Origin: Tetrapyrgos nigripes | Lineage: Eukaryota; Basidiomycota; Agaricomycetes; Agaricales; Campanellaceae | Assembly: GCA_013368315.1 (NCBI GenBank) | Contig: JAACJM010000303.1 | Span: forward strand, 30,069 to 94,068 | Length of the DNA stretch: 64,000 bases | Direction of reading: 5' to 3' | Shown here: in pieces, positions 34,714 to 46,592 of the stretch | Position numbering within the stretch: the first letter of the stretch is position 1 | How the letters are laid out: every line of letters starts with the position of its first letter | The notes under the pieces: generated by a model | What the model was told of the DNA's origin: nothing | The model's input: only the letters and a program-made list of their open reading frames with translations | Databases searched by the model: none | Made by a program: the position numbers and the translations under genes

Positions 34714-37694
34714 ATGTTCCAGTGGTTCTATTCATGGAGGATTGGCAAATTTCCTCGCGAAACCTACGAGCAACGCATGCAGAGATTGAAAATTGGACAA
34801 ACGGCATTTATCGACCAGCCCCATCTGACTACCGTCCCAACGTCTCCGAGGATGGTTACAAGCTTGGTAAACCCAAGAAAACATTCCTTCCCAGCACCTC
34901 TCGTTTTACTCCCTCAGATAATCTGCTGAAAGGTGGTCGACCCAGCACTGCATACGACATGCTAGACTCTTCGCCGTCATTCAACTGGAAACAGCCATTA
35001 TGTGCTCCTTCGGTCAAGAAGTGCACTCCTCCCGATTCTCCCAGCTTCAGGAACTCGCGCAGCACCCTTGTAGATGGATTAGCTCGCGGTACCTTCAATG
35101 ATAGCCCATGTCCATTCCCTCTCCACAAGGCCGTTCCCCAGCCTCCACCTGACTATGAGCCTTTCAACTTCTCTCTGGCACCCACTATAACGTTCATTTG
35201 CCATCAGGGCGCTAGCTTCACACACCGAGCTGATCCTTGTATTACCTCAACCCACGAGCACTCTCTCATGAAGCCGTCATGAGCACTTCTCTTCTACGTG
35301 CCCCTAGAGCACCTACCGAGCAGCTCTGTCTCGAAAATACCAAAATTCCTCACCAAACTCCAGCTAATCGCCGAATTCACGTATTGGTTGGATCATACGC
35401 TTCATCGGAATGAACCACCGTTCAAAATCTTGTTTGATTGCTTTGCTGTTGGCGCTTCGCTAGGAGTTCTGTTGGATTTGCGGGGTCTCCTGTTCCTAGT
35501 CATCTCAGTGTGGATGTGGAGACGTTTGACTTCCAACTAGGCATGCCCGACCGCGAAAAGTTTTTCGCGAATTTCATTCAGAGGGTGCATTTTCTGGAGA
35601 TCCAGGGCAAGCCGAGATATGGGGAAGTTTTGAGGATTGAGGATTTATTCGGTGGTACGAGCTCGGGATTTATGAAGGTGAGTTCCTACGTCGGTCTTTA
35701 CTCAAGATTCTTCTTTTGACTCTCTGAATTGCACAGGTGCTCAAGACAGTTCAGAGATTGCTGGATGCATTGCAAGCTACATATCCCAGTCTATGCATGT
35801 TTCCCAACCCAACTTTTACTCAGCATGACCGGCGTGATATTGTTATGGAACTGGTAGACACTGAGCGGGCTCATGTGTCTTACCTACAGTTGATATTGGT
35901 ATGTACGCTTTTTGCATTTGATGCTTGGAACTGCCCCACTTACCGTGAAGAATGGATACAGGATTCGGCTGCTACTCTTTCTGCGCATCCAATTTCATGC
36001 AGTCAACTCTGGAGTCTTTGGTGATAAACGACAATCGGTTGTCAATGCACCAGTATCACGACCGTGTCCTCAAAGACATGGAAGCTATGCTTCTTCGCAT
36101 GGAGCGATCCGACTTCAATGGGGACGCAGAAGACTGGTTGCATATTTTCGGATTCGACAATCCCGTCAATCGGACCAACATTGCCGCTACATATCATTCT
36201 CTGTCCGTGAATTACCTCGATCTATTTGAGGTTCTTCCAGAGCAGAAGAAAACCATAGAGTCGTCGAGTCTTGCAGGGAATATCCGAATCCTTCTCAACG
36301 TCCTATCCATCCTCCCAGCTCGCATTGCAGATTACTGCGCTTGGCTGCAGGCAATCTTATATTGCACTCTACCTTCACTCCCAATCCTTCCAATCTCGTC
36401 TTTTTCTTCACCTCCAAGCTGCTTCGACACTGTCTGCACCACGCTCTACCACATGTCCCAAATTTCTTCAGCTATCGACAAGATGAGCTGGCAAATCCGA
36501 AGCATTCAAGCTTTGCGTACTCTGAACCAGCGTGCTTTTCATTGGAACGCGTCTATTGATCTGTCCCAGTTGGGCAACCTGCTGGTTGATGACCAGCTCA
36601 AGATTTACGATGCAGATTCGGGGACTGGGCTGAAACCGAAGCCAAAGGACGAAGCCGCCAAAACATATCAAGTCTTCCTATTCGAAACAATGTTGCTGTG
36701 TTGTTTGGGGGAACAAAAACTGCAGAAACACCGCAGAAATGGATCTGGCAGTGGGTCGAGGTCCACGAGGAAAGGCGATGTAGAGTTGGATCCGCATGCT
36801 CAGAAGACCGGACGGCTTATTCAACTTGGGCGTCTTGGACTGAATGGACGAGAAATGGTTGGTCGTCATGGGGGAGACAGAGAAGAGACTTGGAGGATGG
36901 GAATGGGCAGGGCGTCGAGATGAGGTCGCAGCAGCAGCAGAATGGGAATGGGAGTGCCAAGACCAATGCTGCTCGTAATCCCGAGCACGACCCCGGAAGT
37001 CGTCAAAACAGTACTCAGTCAGATGGCGATGAAGGACACCTTCCTCAGTACCCCATTCGATCTTGGGAGTTGGGATCTGCTTTGCGTAAAAAGACGCCCT
37101 TGAACTTGATTTATGCAATACCGACTGCTTGGATGAAAGTTTTAAGCGTTGACGAAGGTCAGTCGTCTTTTGTATGGCAGACTGTTTGAGCGCTAATCGT
37201 CTTTTTCACAGAGCTATTTTCTCTTGATTGGAGAGATAACGAAGGTGGCGGCGAAAAGTATGCACTCAAACTTTCTTACCCCTCCATCGATCAAAGTGAC
37301 CAATGGCTTTTGGTTCTGGAAGGATTCGTGACCGAGGTGGTGGACGTTTTTGCAGATGAGCACCTCAGCAATCAGCTTCGGGAAAGCCTGGACGGCAGTT
37401 CCATTTACGAGATTGGAACTGACATTTTCAATTTGGGTATGTGAATCACTTTTACCTTCTTACCTCTAGTACTGACAATGACACTCCAAACCAGATGATG
37501 ACGGCTTCTACATTCCGGGTCGACGTTATTCCCGTCCTAGACCATGGAGTCTCATCGGACCAAAAGGACCTTACTCCGATCCCTCTTCAATGTACCAACA
37601 GAAATCATTCGAGCCCACTGAACTATTGCTCTGTCCCGATATGTTACCCGAGTTGTTCTGTCCGAAATCTCATCGTCCAGCAATATCTGCGTAG
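34714..37694 (+). pseudogene. Cdc24-like Rho guanine nucleotide exchange factor, copy 2
   Basis: Duplicate of 12,306-15,239 with the same domain order: Cdc24 calponin-like domain, DH (RRDIVMELVDTERAHVSYL), and PH-like parts. Its breaks differ from those of copy 1: an extra T near 35,345, one base lost near 35,480 inside the calponin domain (LLDLRGLLF instead of LLDLLWSP), and one C lost near 35,981 at the start of a DH exon. It keeps TGG where copy 1 has TGA, so its last exon reads on to a natural stop at 37,692-37,694 (SHRPAISA). The two copies were therefore inactivated separately after duplication. Confidence 0.7.
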
Positions 37695-37700
37695 CATGGC

Positions 37701-38043
37701 TTGATGATCCCGTTAGCTCTGGTCCCACTTGATGATAAACAGGAACAGGAACACGCTCGTGATAGTGGTGCTGGATTAATGTCTCCGCTGGAGTTACCGC
37801 CTTCGTCAGCTTATGACAGCAAGGCTCAGAGAGTGGTGGACCTAATGGTGCGTGTTGAGAAGATTGGGCGATTTCCTGAAGCCCATAGCGGGTTTGCGGA
37901 TGTGTGGAAAGGCGTTTGGAAGGATGTACATGGTCATGAGAGTACGGTGAGTTTGTTTGTTCGATCTACTGGGTCTGCTATGGGCTAACATGCTATCGCT
38001 TTTGTAGGTCGCAGTCAAGGTTCTTAGGTCACGTATAGGTGAT
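37701..38043 (+). pseudogene. Protein kinase N-lobe stub, copy 2
   Basis: Same as 15,246-15,588: KIGRFPEAHSGFADVWKGVW, an intron, then VAVKVLRSRIGDP. It ends at exactly the same base of homology, followed by the same inverted membrane-protein module. The breakpoint therefore existed before the 22.5-kb duplication. Confidence 0.6.
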
Positions 38044-38950
38044 CCAAACCCCCAAGCCCAATGAGTCGTATTTATATACGACTTTACCGGCGTTTGGTTA
38101 TCCAACACGAACGTCTCTGGACTCAGCACGCCCCAGTTGCCTTTGTACTGTAACACATGGCCGAGTCCACCGGTTCCACCATTCCCAGTACCAGATGGAT
38201 CTTCAGAGTACACATCCATATCATCTACGACGATATTTTTACCACGTAAAATCGTCTGATTCCCAGCGGTAATCACCGCATAATCAAACGTCGGTGTTAC
38301 CGGATACGTAGATGAGGTTGTGATCCACGGAGTCGGCGGGGAGGAGGGGAGAGGTGTATGTAGCGAGACCGGAAGGAGGGAGTGGTTGGAGAGTGAGAGG
38401 GTCTGAGTTGAGTTCGATGGCGTAGGCGGAGCCGGTATCTGAGGAGTCTGAAGAGTCTCCTGAGGATGAAGAGGGAAGAGAAAAGCGAGAGGCTATTGTA
38501 GCGTCTACACGTATGCGTATGCTGAACGGATTGGAACTTGATACAGGAGGAAGATGTATCATGTATATGTATCACGTATCGTCAACTTTGTTGACAAATT
38601 ACGGACAGAACGGTGACGAGGACGACCAATAATGAGCAGATCAGAAAGGATGGAACATAAGTATCAAGGCTGGAAGGATGGAATTCATGATACAGATTAG
38701 ACTTTGAAGTTGAGTCGTAACGAGTACTTACGAGTAAGCTTTCTCTAATTCCCGACGGAAATCCCATTTCCATTTCTCGAGTATGTAGGCGTCGGTCTCC
38801 CGACCGCGTTTTGATGACTCGACCATGGACACGAGATGCCGCAACGTCTTTCCTTCCAGCGACTGGCAGACGATGGTGCATCACTTCGTGTTGAGAGAAG
38901 ATTCGGGAACTTGAAGACTCGGAGGATAACAGGCTGAGAAGAATGTACAT
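38044..38950 (-). pseudogene. Membrane-protein gene, copy 4 (5' part)
   Basis: Nearly identical to copy 2 at 15,589-16,495: hydrophobic leader, Ser-rich region, NQTILRGKN and GNWGVLSPETF. It is truncated at the same point by the kinase stub. It lacks the transmembrane and cytosolic parts. Confidence 0.6.
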
Positions 38951-39454
38951 GGCATTATTCTTGCTTGTTTTCGTTCTTTTTCATTGCTACAACCTCAAGG
39001 ACTTCAAGGAATTATTACATGCAAGTATTCGGTGTGTAGATATTGAACATTGAACACTTTAAACTACGCTACATACGCTACGGCGGCTAGCGTTACACTC
39101 TACACTCTATACTGTACCGTACACATACATACAATCTAATGCTGACCAATTCAAAGAATTCTAGAAATGACATCGAGGAAAAGAGAGCAAGGAAGAAAGG
39201 AAGGAAAGACAAAAACGGTCAAAGGGACGGGACCATGGAGGATGGACGATGAAAGGTGAGACGAAGACCAGACGAGATCAGACCAGGCAGCACCGCTGCT
39301 ACATCTACTACATCCGGGCCACCATCCACACTACATTCACATCCACACGCCCTTCCCCTTCATGCCATTCCCCATCCAGGTCATCATCATGACCATCATT
39401 AAACTCTTCAAGCTCTACCAGTAAAGCACTCGCACTCTTCATCCCCTCGACACC
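38951..39454. repeat. GH71 downstream flank repeat, copy 4
   Basis: Nearly identical to 16,500-16,929 in its first half, while its second half keeps the ccttccccttcatgcc stretch of copy 1 (2,346-2,868). It looks like a mosaic of the two. No gene was seen. Confidence 0.65.
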
Positions 39455-40814
39455 CTAATACCCCGCCCCCGAAGAACTAACACACCCAGCCCGAGCGTCA
39501 TGATTATACTTCTCTGGACTCTTGACGACAAATACCAAGGGGGATAGGCTTGGACTCGCGCCTTGTCCCTGTTCGTCTCCCTGTCCGTTTCCTGCGTTCA
39601 TGTTGGGGTTGGGGTTGGGGTCGGAATCGGAGTTGAGGAGGGGTTGGGGTCGCCAGTGTCTAGTTGCATTACCAGCGTATCTGTGCTTGTGTCTGTATCC
39701 GTATCTGTGTCTGTGGTATCTTGGTTTTGTTGGGTGTCTTTGTCTTGGTCCTTGTCTGGGGACTCCGAAACCGAACCCGAACGCGAAGCAGACGCAGACC
39801 TCACAACCCTCGCTCGAACACTCAAACTCTGTACCCCCCCCCATCCCCATCCCCATCGAGAAACCCAATCGGCATAGCAAGTTTAGTCAGTCCAGCTTGT
39901 ACTGAGAATGTTTGGGAGATGATGTTATCGTTGGACGAGGAAGGTGTATCTGTATAAGCATACACCTCAAATGTCACATTCGCGGGCTCAGCCAACAATG
40001 TGATGGCCCAGACGGTGTCTTCGACCTAATGCACGCACGCATAAGTATATACATTAGCTTTCATAGTCAAACAAAAACGAAAAAGTGTCGAAAAAAATGA
40101 TTAAAATACTCAGCAATTCCATCCCCGTCACTTCCCCCACCGGGTCACCTACTTGAGCCTGAGCAGAATGTGTTCTTGACCACATAACCAACTTTTCGTC
40201 TTCTTTCGAAATGTCGGGATACTGTCCCCGTTTTTATTTAAACGCAGAGGCGTAGTAGGATGTTGGAGGGAGCCAGGCTAGAAGGATAACAGAAGGAAGG
40301 GGGAGAAAAAAAGAAACATTGTTAGCATTCAGCGTTCGTAAGAATAAGAGTCAAAGAAGGGTAAGGTAGGCGAGAAAGAAAACACCCCGACTCACCAGCA
40401 TGCCCCATGCCCCCCGTCCAAGCCTCACTCCCCACTGGCTGAGCCCCCTTGATAGGACCTATATAATGTGATTCGCCGTAGTCGTTCCAGGAGATTATTT
40501 GGATGATGTCGATGTTGAGTGGGTTGGATGGGGAGTCGTTGATTGGGAAAATCGACAAGAGCCTCCCAACGTTTAGCGTAGGTGTTGATCTGCTGTGTAG
40601 AGGAACTATATTGGAAGGTGGGTTAGTATTCGTATTCGGGTAATGATTCAAGGGGGAAGGGCAACGATTGAGGGGGGACACATTTTTATTAAACGTATAA
40701 CCACAGAGAGACGGAGGCCATTTCCTTCGTCTCTTTCAACGTCTCGTTTCCTCTTACTCTTGAAGGGAAATGTAAGCCAGCTCTTGCTCCCACTCTCAGA
40801 AGACGAGGAGGATG
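39455..40814 (-). pseudogene. GH71 alpha-1,3-glucanase, copy 6 (C-terminal half only)
   Basis: C-terminal exons as in copies 1 and 3: IIQIISWNDYGESHY near 40,450-40,500, the domain with EPANVTFEVYAYTDT, the Asp-Thr repeats, and the end ARAGCVSSSGAGY. It is truncated at about 40,814 at the same derived junction as copy 1 (the 19-20 bp between ggatg repeats lost). The N-terminal half is absent. It is a relic. Confidence 0.8.
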
Positions 40815-40989
40815 GTTGAAGAATACGAATGAGCCAGAGGTCAAATACAAGGGCTATACTGCTTCTCCCGCATACAGCTTCAACCATTCGGCCTAAATTG
40901 GGAGTATTTTTATCTGCGTGGGCACACTGCAAAACGTACCCGTGTTCGCTCTTTCTCCTCCCAATCATCCTGCAGACGAGACTTGACCT

Positions 40990-43900
40990 TTGGCAATGCA
41001 CTTCAACTTCAAGTGGCTGACGAACGGTGCGTATGTGCTGCAGTGTTTCATGTCTCTGAATTCTCATTCTATTCAAGTTTTCAAATCACCGCGATCCTCG
41101 AGGGCACCTGGGGAGGCCCATGCTGTGAACAACATGGAAAATGGTTTTTCTGCCAATCATTCCCCTTCTGGTACTCCCGATCCCTTTCTTGCCCCTCCTC
41201 TTCCTCCCTCTGGTCTGGACAACGACAAGAAGCCGTCCCAAAGTACGTCGCCTTCCGTATATCAACACTGTTCAGACATATTCATATATTGCCACTGCCC
41301 AGAACGGTTCCAGCCCACCGCAGATGATCAAGCATGTGCTGGAATGTGGAGCATCTATATCGGAGAAGCGGAACGTTATGATAAAGCTTTGGTTGAAGGA
41401 TGGAAGGGGGACATGGAAGGAATGGTGATCTTTGTGAGTTGATCCTTATCAGCAGTGTGGGCGGACGCTGACTGTGCTGGCTATAAGTCTGCCCTGTACT
41501 CTGCCAGCCTCACAGCATTTCTTATCGAGAGCTACAAGACTCTTCAGCCTGATCCTGCTCAAGATACCATCTTTCTCCTATCCAAAATATCCCAACAATT
41601 ATCCAACTCGACCGTTCTGCCGTCTGAACCACCCAGTTTTGAAACTCCTGTGTCGTCCATCATATGCAATGTCCTATGGTTCCTCTCGTTGGCGCTAGCC
41701 CTCACCTGTTCACTGCTAGCTATATTCGTGCAGCAGTGGACCCGAGATTTCATCCATAAGGCAAATTTGAGGCCATCCCCTATCCGTCAAGCCAGAGTCT
41801 TCGCATACATATACTTTGGCCTGCGTGACTTCGGCATGCACTCATTTGTCGACATCATCCCCTTCCTTCTCCACCTCTCCCTCTTCCTATTCTTTGGGGG
41901 TTTGGTCGCCTTCCTCTCTCCTGTTAATCGCATTATCACATACATAATGATAGGCGTCCTGGGTGTTTTCCTCCTCATCTACACAGCACTTACAGTGATT
42001 CCGTTGGTCTGGCTCAACGCTCCTTACCGCACACCACTTTCAGGTGCTCTCTGGCGGCTTGGGAATGCTTTTAGTAGCTTTCTAGCTCGCAAGCATGACC
42101 TGGACCATTGCCAAGATGCAACCTTGAGCGAAGCACTGTTGGAAAAGTCACTGCAGGGAACGTCTGAACGTGATGGGCAGGCCCTCGTCTTCACTATGCA
42201 GTCGTTGACAGATGATGATGAGCTTCTGCCCATGATAGAGGCCATTCAGGACGTTTTATACTATGACAATCAAATTCCTTTCTTTCGTGACTACATTCGG
42301 AGAGCAAATGTAGACCTGATAATGCCTCTTATAATGTCAGATGATCCAGAGGTTAACATCATATCTCGTATTACCCAGTACCTGAAGAGATCTCAGGTTG
42401 TTCCTGCCCTGAAGGACCCCTTGAAGGACTCCTCGAAGGACTCCCCACTCCATGGTCAAGGCAGCATGCCGCCAGTTTACTCTCTAGTGTACACTCTAAT
42501 GTACATGTTGGCTACTCCTCGCCAGGCCACCGACAAGAGCCAGATGCTCAATAAAAAACATGTTCAGACACACCTCGTTTTCACAGAGGACTTGCTCCTG
42601 CACATTGCAGAGGTATCAGGGCATCACAAGTCCTTGTCATCCACCGTTGCCCTGCTGCGTTTCAAATGGATGTCCTGTATTCGGGATGTGGTAGCCTTGA
42701 TTTCAAGGAATCTGGATGATATGAAAAAGGCAAAAGGCCAGAACATTCCAGCGAGTGCATTGCGGGAACAGATCTTGCACCTGAACAAGATATGGGAATT
42801 GAATCTCGATGAAAGTAGGATGGATAAGGGCATTGGCATCTTGAGCAGTCTCACTCCAACTGGTCTCATCCTCAGCAACTATCATAAACTTCCCAGGACC
42901 CTCAAAGTGGCTGGGGAAGCCCTGAAGAAATGGGGAATGTCTGTAGAACACTCAACAGCAGTGCCAGAAGAACTTGAAGCCGCCCTTGATAAACTCAAGC
43001 TGGATGACACATGGGCTGTTACACGCTCAACTATTCTCTTTGAATATCTCTGGCAGGTTGTGACTGAGTTTCCAGAGATCAACATTTCTGAGCTTCCTCA
43101 TGACTTTGAACACATATGGAACATTATTTATCCTCCTTGTCCATCTCTTTATTCAGTTGACCTGCCAATGGATTCCTACATGGATCCATTGCAGATCTTG
43201 TCGGAATGGTTGTTGGACCAGTCAACTACCATCAACGACAAGGTTGATTTATGGATGGAAAAATACATGCAGGTCTTCTTTTCTATCAAAGACGCTCAGT
43301 CGAATCCCGATCCTGCTATTTGGGGCAGAAACCTCTTTCTGCAATACTTCAGTTGAAGGGCAAAGAAGGCTGTTGCGAAGCCACCTCACGACTCTGACTG
43401 GATCAATTGTTTCATCTATCCATCCAATTCTAGGCGTCTAGTGGGAGAATGCGTTATACAGAACATACGTCATGAAACAACACCTGAATCACTGACTTGC
43501 GAAGCAACCTTCCTCTTTTCACTAATTTCCATTTACGAATCACCGGCCCTTTCAGAACTCTGGAAGATTCTCAACGACTCGGACAAAACCTCCTCCACAC
43601 AGAACACTGATATCTCATTCCTCCGGATAACCCTCAGTCTGATTAACATTTGTCAGACTAGTTGGCATAGTTGGTTCGGGGATGAGGAGTTGCAATCTAT
43701 GGAAGTTACGCTTCTCAAGCAATATCTTTCGGACGACTTTATTTCTCCATTATCCCGAGAGACACTTCGACTGTCTCTGTGGGTCCCACTTTACACTGAA
43801 TGGCTTGACCAGCTTGCCCAGAACAGACCTTTCGCACAGCTGGATCTCTGTAATCTATTTCACAGGCGGATTGAATTTCCGCGGTGGGCAACGCTGGATC

Positions 43901-44322
43901 TTGAAGTCAACAAAAAACTTCAGATTCGGTTTGCCGAAATGTATTCCAATTTCATCACAGACATGGTCTCTGAAGATGCTGGGCCTGACAACTACCTGGA
44001 CCGAGTTCATCCTTCTGTTTATGACTTCTTTTTCAAAGAAGACATCCTTCTCAGAGGAGACATCGTTTTCAGCAGACATGTGTTTGTGTGGGACTGGATC
44101 ACAGATCTCAAATGCGCGAAGACCATCATGAAGGCAATCCAAAAGTACAGGAGTTGCTTTGACACTGGGGAGGAGGAGATTGAAGGTCAAAGCACCTTAT
44201 TTGCGAGATGTCTAGAAGTCCGTGGACAACTTCCAGCATCGGACTCGGACTCGGAGGATGTCCAAGGAGAGGGTGGCGAAACGGCAGAGGATGCCCAAGG
44301 AGAGGGTGACGAAACGAGGTGA
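40990..44322 (+). pseudogene. DUF6535 membrane protein, copy 3 (one nonsense codon)
   Basis: Colinear with the intact copy: exon 1 to 41,433, the 54-nt intron 41,434-41,487, then exon 2. The only clear lesion is TGA at 43,354-43,356 (YFS-stop), where copy 1 has CGA and copy 2 has CGA in the same context. After it the frame stays open (RAKKAVAKPPHDSDW) to the end at 44,322, with an extra acidic repeat (EGGETAEDAQGEGDE). Four hydrophobic spans are as in copy 2. Recently silenced, or read as a 650-residue truncated protein that keeps all membrane spans. Confidence 0.8.
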
Positions 44323-44772
44323 AAATGCATCTCACTGCACGAAGATGTAAGTATATGGGTGCGGGGACATCCAAGCTCTTACAATTAAACTACACTACGG
44401 CAGCTACACTTTCTATACTGTTTACTGTGTACATACAATCTAATGCTAGTTGCTACAAACCATCAATGGTAAAGAATCCTAAAAATACAAATAACAAGTA
44501 CATGACATTGATATTGACACCGAACAAAAGGACCAAGAGAGCAAGAGAAAAAAGAATGACAAGGAAGAAGGAAAGGAATGGAAAGACGGACGATGAGACG
44601 ATAACCAGACCAGACTAGAGACCAGGCAGCACTGCTGCTATGTAAGTACATCCCATCCCCATCCAAATCATATCATTGTCGTGACCATCGTTAAACTCAT
44701 AAAGAAAGCTCGCTCTACCAGTAGAGCATGAGCACTCTTCGTCCCCCCTCCCCACAACACCATAAAACCAAA
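44323..44772. repeat. DUF6535 downstream flank repeat, copy 3
   Basis: Matches 7,683-8,101 and 21,765-22,187 with small substitutions. Non-coding. Confidence 0.7.
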
Positions 44773-46503
44773 TCAACACCCCACCCCCGAAGAACTAACA
44801 CACCCAACCCAAGCGTTATAATTATACTTTTCTGGGTTCTTGACGAATACAAAGGGGGCTAGGGTCTGTGCGTCTCCGTCTCCGTTTCCAGTTCCGTCTC
44901 CTTGTCGCTGTGCGTCTCCGTTTCCTGTATTCGTGTTGGAGTCGCTTGCGTTGGGATTGCCAGCGTTTAGTTGCATTACTAGCGTATCTGCTGTGTCCGT
45001 GGTGTCTTGGTTCTGCTGGGTGTCTTCGTCTTGGGACTCCGAACCCGAACCCGAAGCAGACCGAAGAACCCTCGCTCTAACACTCAAGCTCTGTATCCCC
45101 TCATCAGCGTCGGGAAACCCAATCGGCATAGCAAGTTTAGTAAGTCCAGCTGGGACTGAGAATGTTTGGGAGGAGATGATGGTAGACGAGTTGTCGTTGG
45201 CGTTGGACGAAGGTGTATAAGCATACACCTCAAATGTCACATTCGCAGGCTCAGCCAAAAGTGTGATAGTCCAGATGGTGTCTTCGACCTAATCCACGTA
45301 CGCATAAGTATATACATTAGCTTTCGTAGTCAATGAAACAAAAACAAAAAGAAAAAAACTCGAAAGAGAGTCGAAAAAGAGTCGAAAAAAGGACTAAAAA
45401 ACTCACCAACTCTTTCCCCGTCACTTCCCCCACCGGATCACCTACTTGAGCCTGAGCAGAATGAGTTCTCGATCACATAACCAACTTTTCCCCGTCTCCA
45501 TCTTTCGAAATGTCGGGATACTGTCCACCGTTTTTAAACGCAGAGGCGTAGTAGGACGTTAGAGGGAGCCAGGCTAGAAGGACGGGAAGAAAAAAGAAAC
45601 ATTGTTAGCATTCAGCATTTAGTATGTGTAAGAGTAAGAGTAAGAATAAGAGTCAAAGAGTTAAAGATAAGAAGAGTAGGGTGGGTAGGCGAGAAAGAAG
45701 AAAACACCCCGACTCACCAGCATGCCCCATGCCCCCCGTCCAAGCCTCACTCCCCGTAGGCTGAGCCCCCTTGATAGGACCTATATAATGTGATTCGTCA
45801 TAGTCGTTCCAGAAGATTATTTGGATGATGTCGATGTTGAGTGGGTTGGATGGGGAGTCGTTGGTTGGGAAACTAGAATTGACGAGAGCCTCCCAACGTT
45901 TAGCGTAGAGGTGTTGGTCTGCTGTGTAGAGGAACTGTATAAGAAAGCACGAAGGTGGGTTAGTATTTGTATTTGTATTCGGGTAATGATTCAAGGCAAC
46001 GATTGAGGGGGGACATTGGGTTGGACTCACATTCTTATTAAATGTTGTATATCCTGTTGTTTTCTTGACCTTCATCTCTTTCAACAACATCTCGTTTCCT
46101 CTGGAAGGGAAACGAAAACCAGCTCGTGCTCTCACTATCACTCTTCTCAGAAGGCGAAGACGAAGAGGACTCAACCCACCTCTTGGATGGTGAACCCCCC
46201 GTCAACCCCAACCCCTTGACATGAAGCAAATCCCCATCCGTCGATCCGATGAATTTGCTGAGTGCTGAGGATATGGCTGAGGCTATTGTTTTCGCTTGTG
46301 TTTGTTGGTGCGTCGGTGGTTTGTTTGGAAGCGACGTTGGAATTGGGAGAGTTGGTATCGTTGGAAGACCCTCCGAGGAACCCTCCGAGAGAGGTAGATA
46401 GATGAGGAATAATATTCGTCACGTCCGGATAAGCCAAGTAAATCTGTAAGAGCCGACGAAAGAGAAGTATCCGAAGACCCTTGACAGGCGGTCGTTAACT
46501 CGA
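44773..46503 (-). pseudogene. GH71 alpha-1,3-glucanase, copy 7 (cut by Helitron)
   Basis: C-terminal exons are intact in frame (EPANVTFEVYAYTPSSNAND to WVGCVSSSGVGC), followed by the IIQIIFWNDYDESHY exon, in which the usual SWNDYGESHY is changed. Like copy 2 it has lost the SPWFFTHFG-coding part near 46,040, leaving stops. The sequence follows the other copies up to actcga at 46,503, where the Helitron terminus ctag begins. The remaining 5' half of the gene is not found before base 64,000. Confidence 0.85.
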
Positions 46504-46532
46504 CTAGTTGGAAGTGGGCCCCCAGCGGGGGC
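46504..46532 (-). other. Helitron 3' terminus: CTAG plus subterminal hairpin
   Basis: On the plus strand ctag (46,504-46,507) is followed by 10 nt and the perfect 6-bp palindrome gcccccagcgggggc (46,518-46,532, loop of 3). Read on the minus strand this is hairpin, 10 nt, CTAG, the canonical rolling-circle termination signal. The junction with GH71 copy 7 is sharp: other copies continue ctggccaggctccg at this point. Confidence 0.9.
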
Positions 46533-46565
46533 AAGTACGAGTCTGAATTACCTGTTACGAGCACC

Positions 46566-46586
46566 TGCAGCCAGCGAGAGGCTGCA
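46566..46586. terminator. 7-bp stem palindrome after the protease frame
   Basis: tgcagcc / ggctgca with a 7-nt loop, 7 bp beyond the protease stop codon and about 34 bp inside the terminal hairpin. It could be a second subterminal structure of the Helitron or part of an mRNA end. The role is inferred. Confidence 0.45.
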
Positions 46587-46592
46587 TAAATA

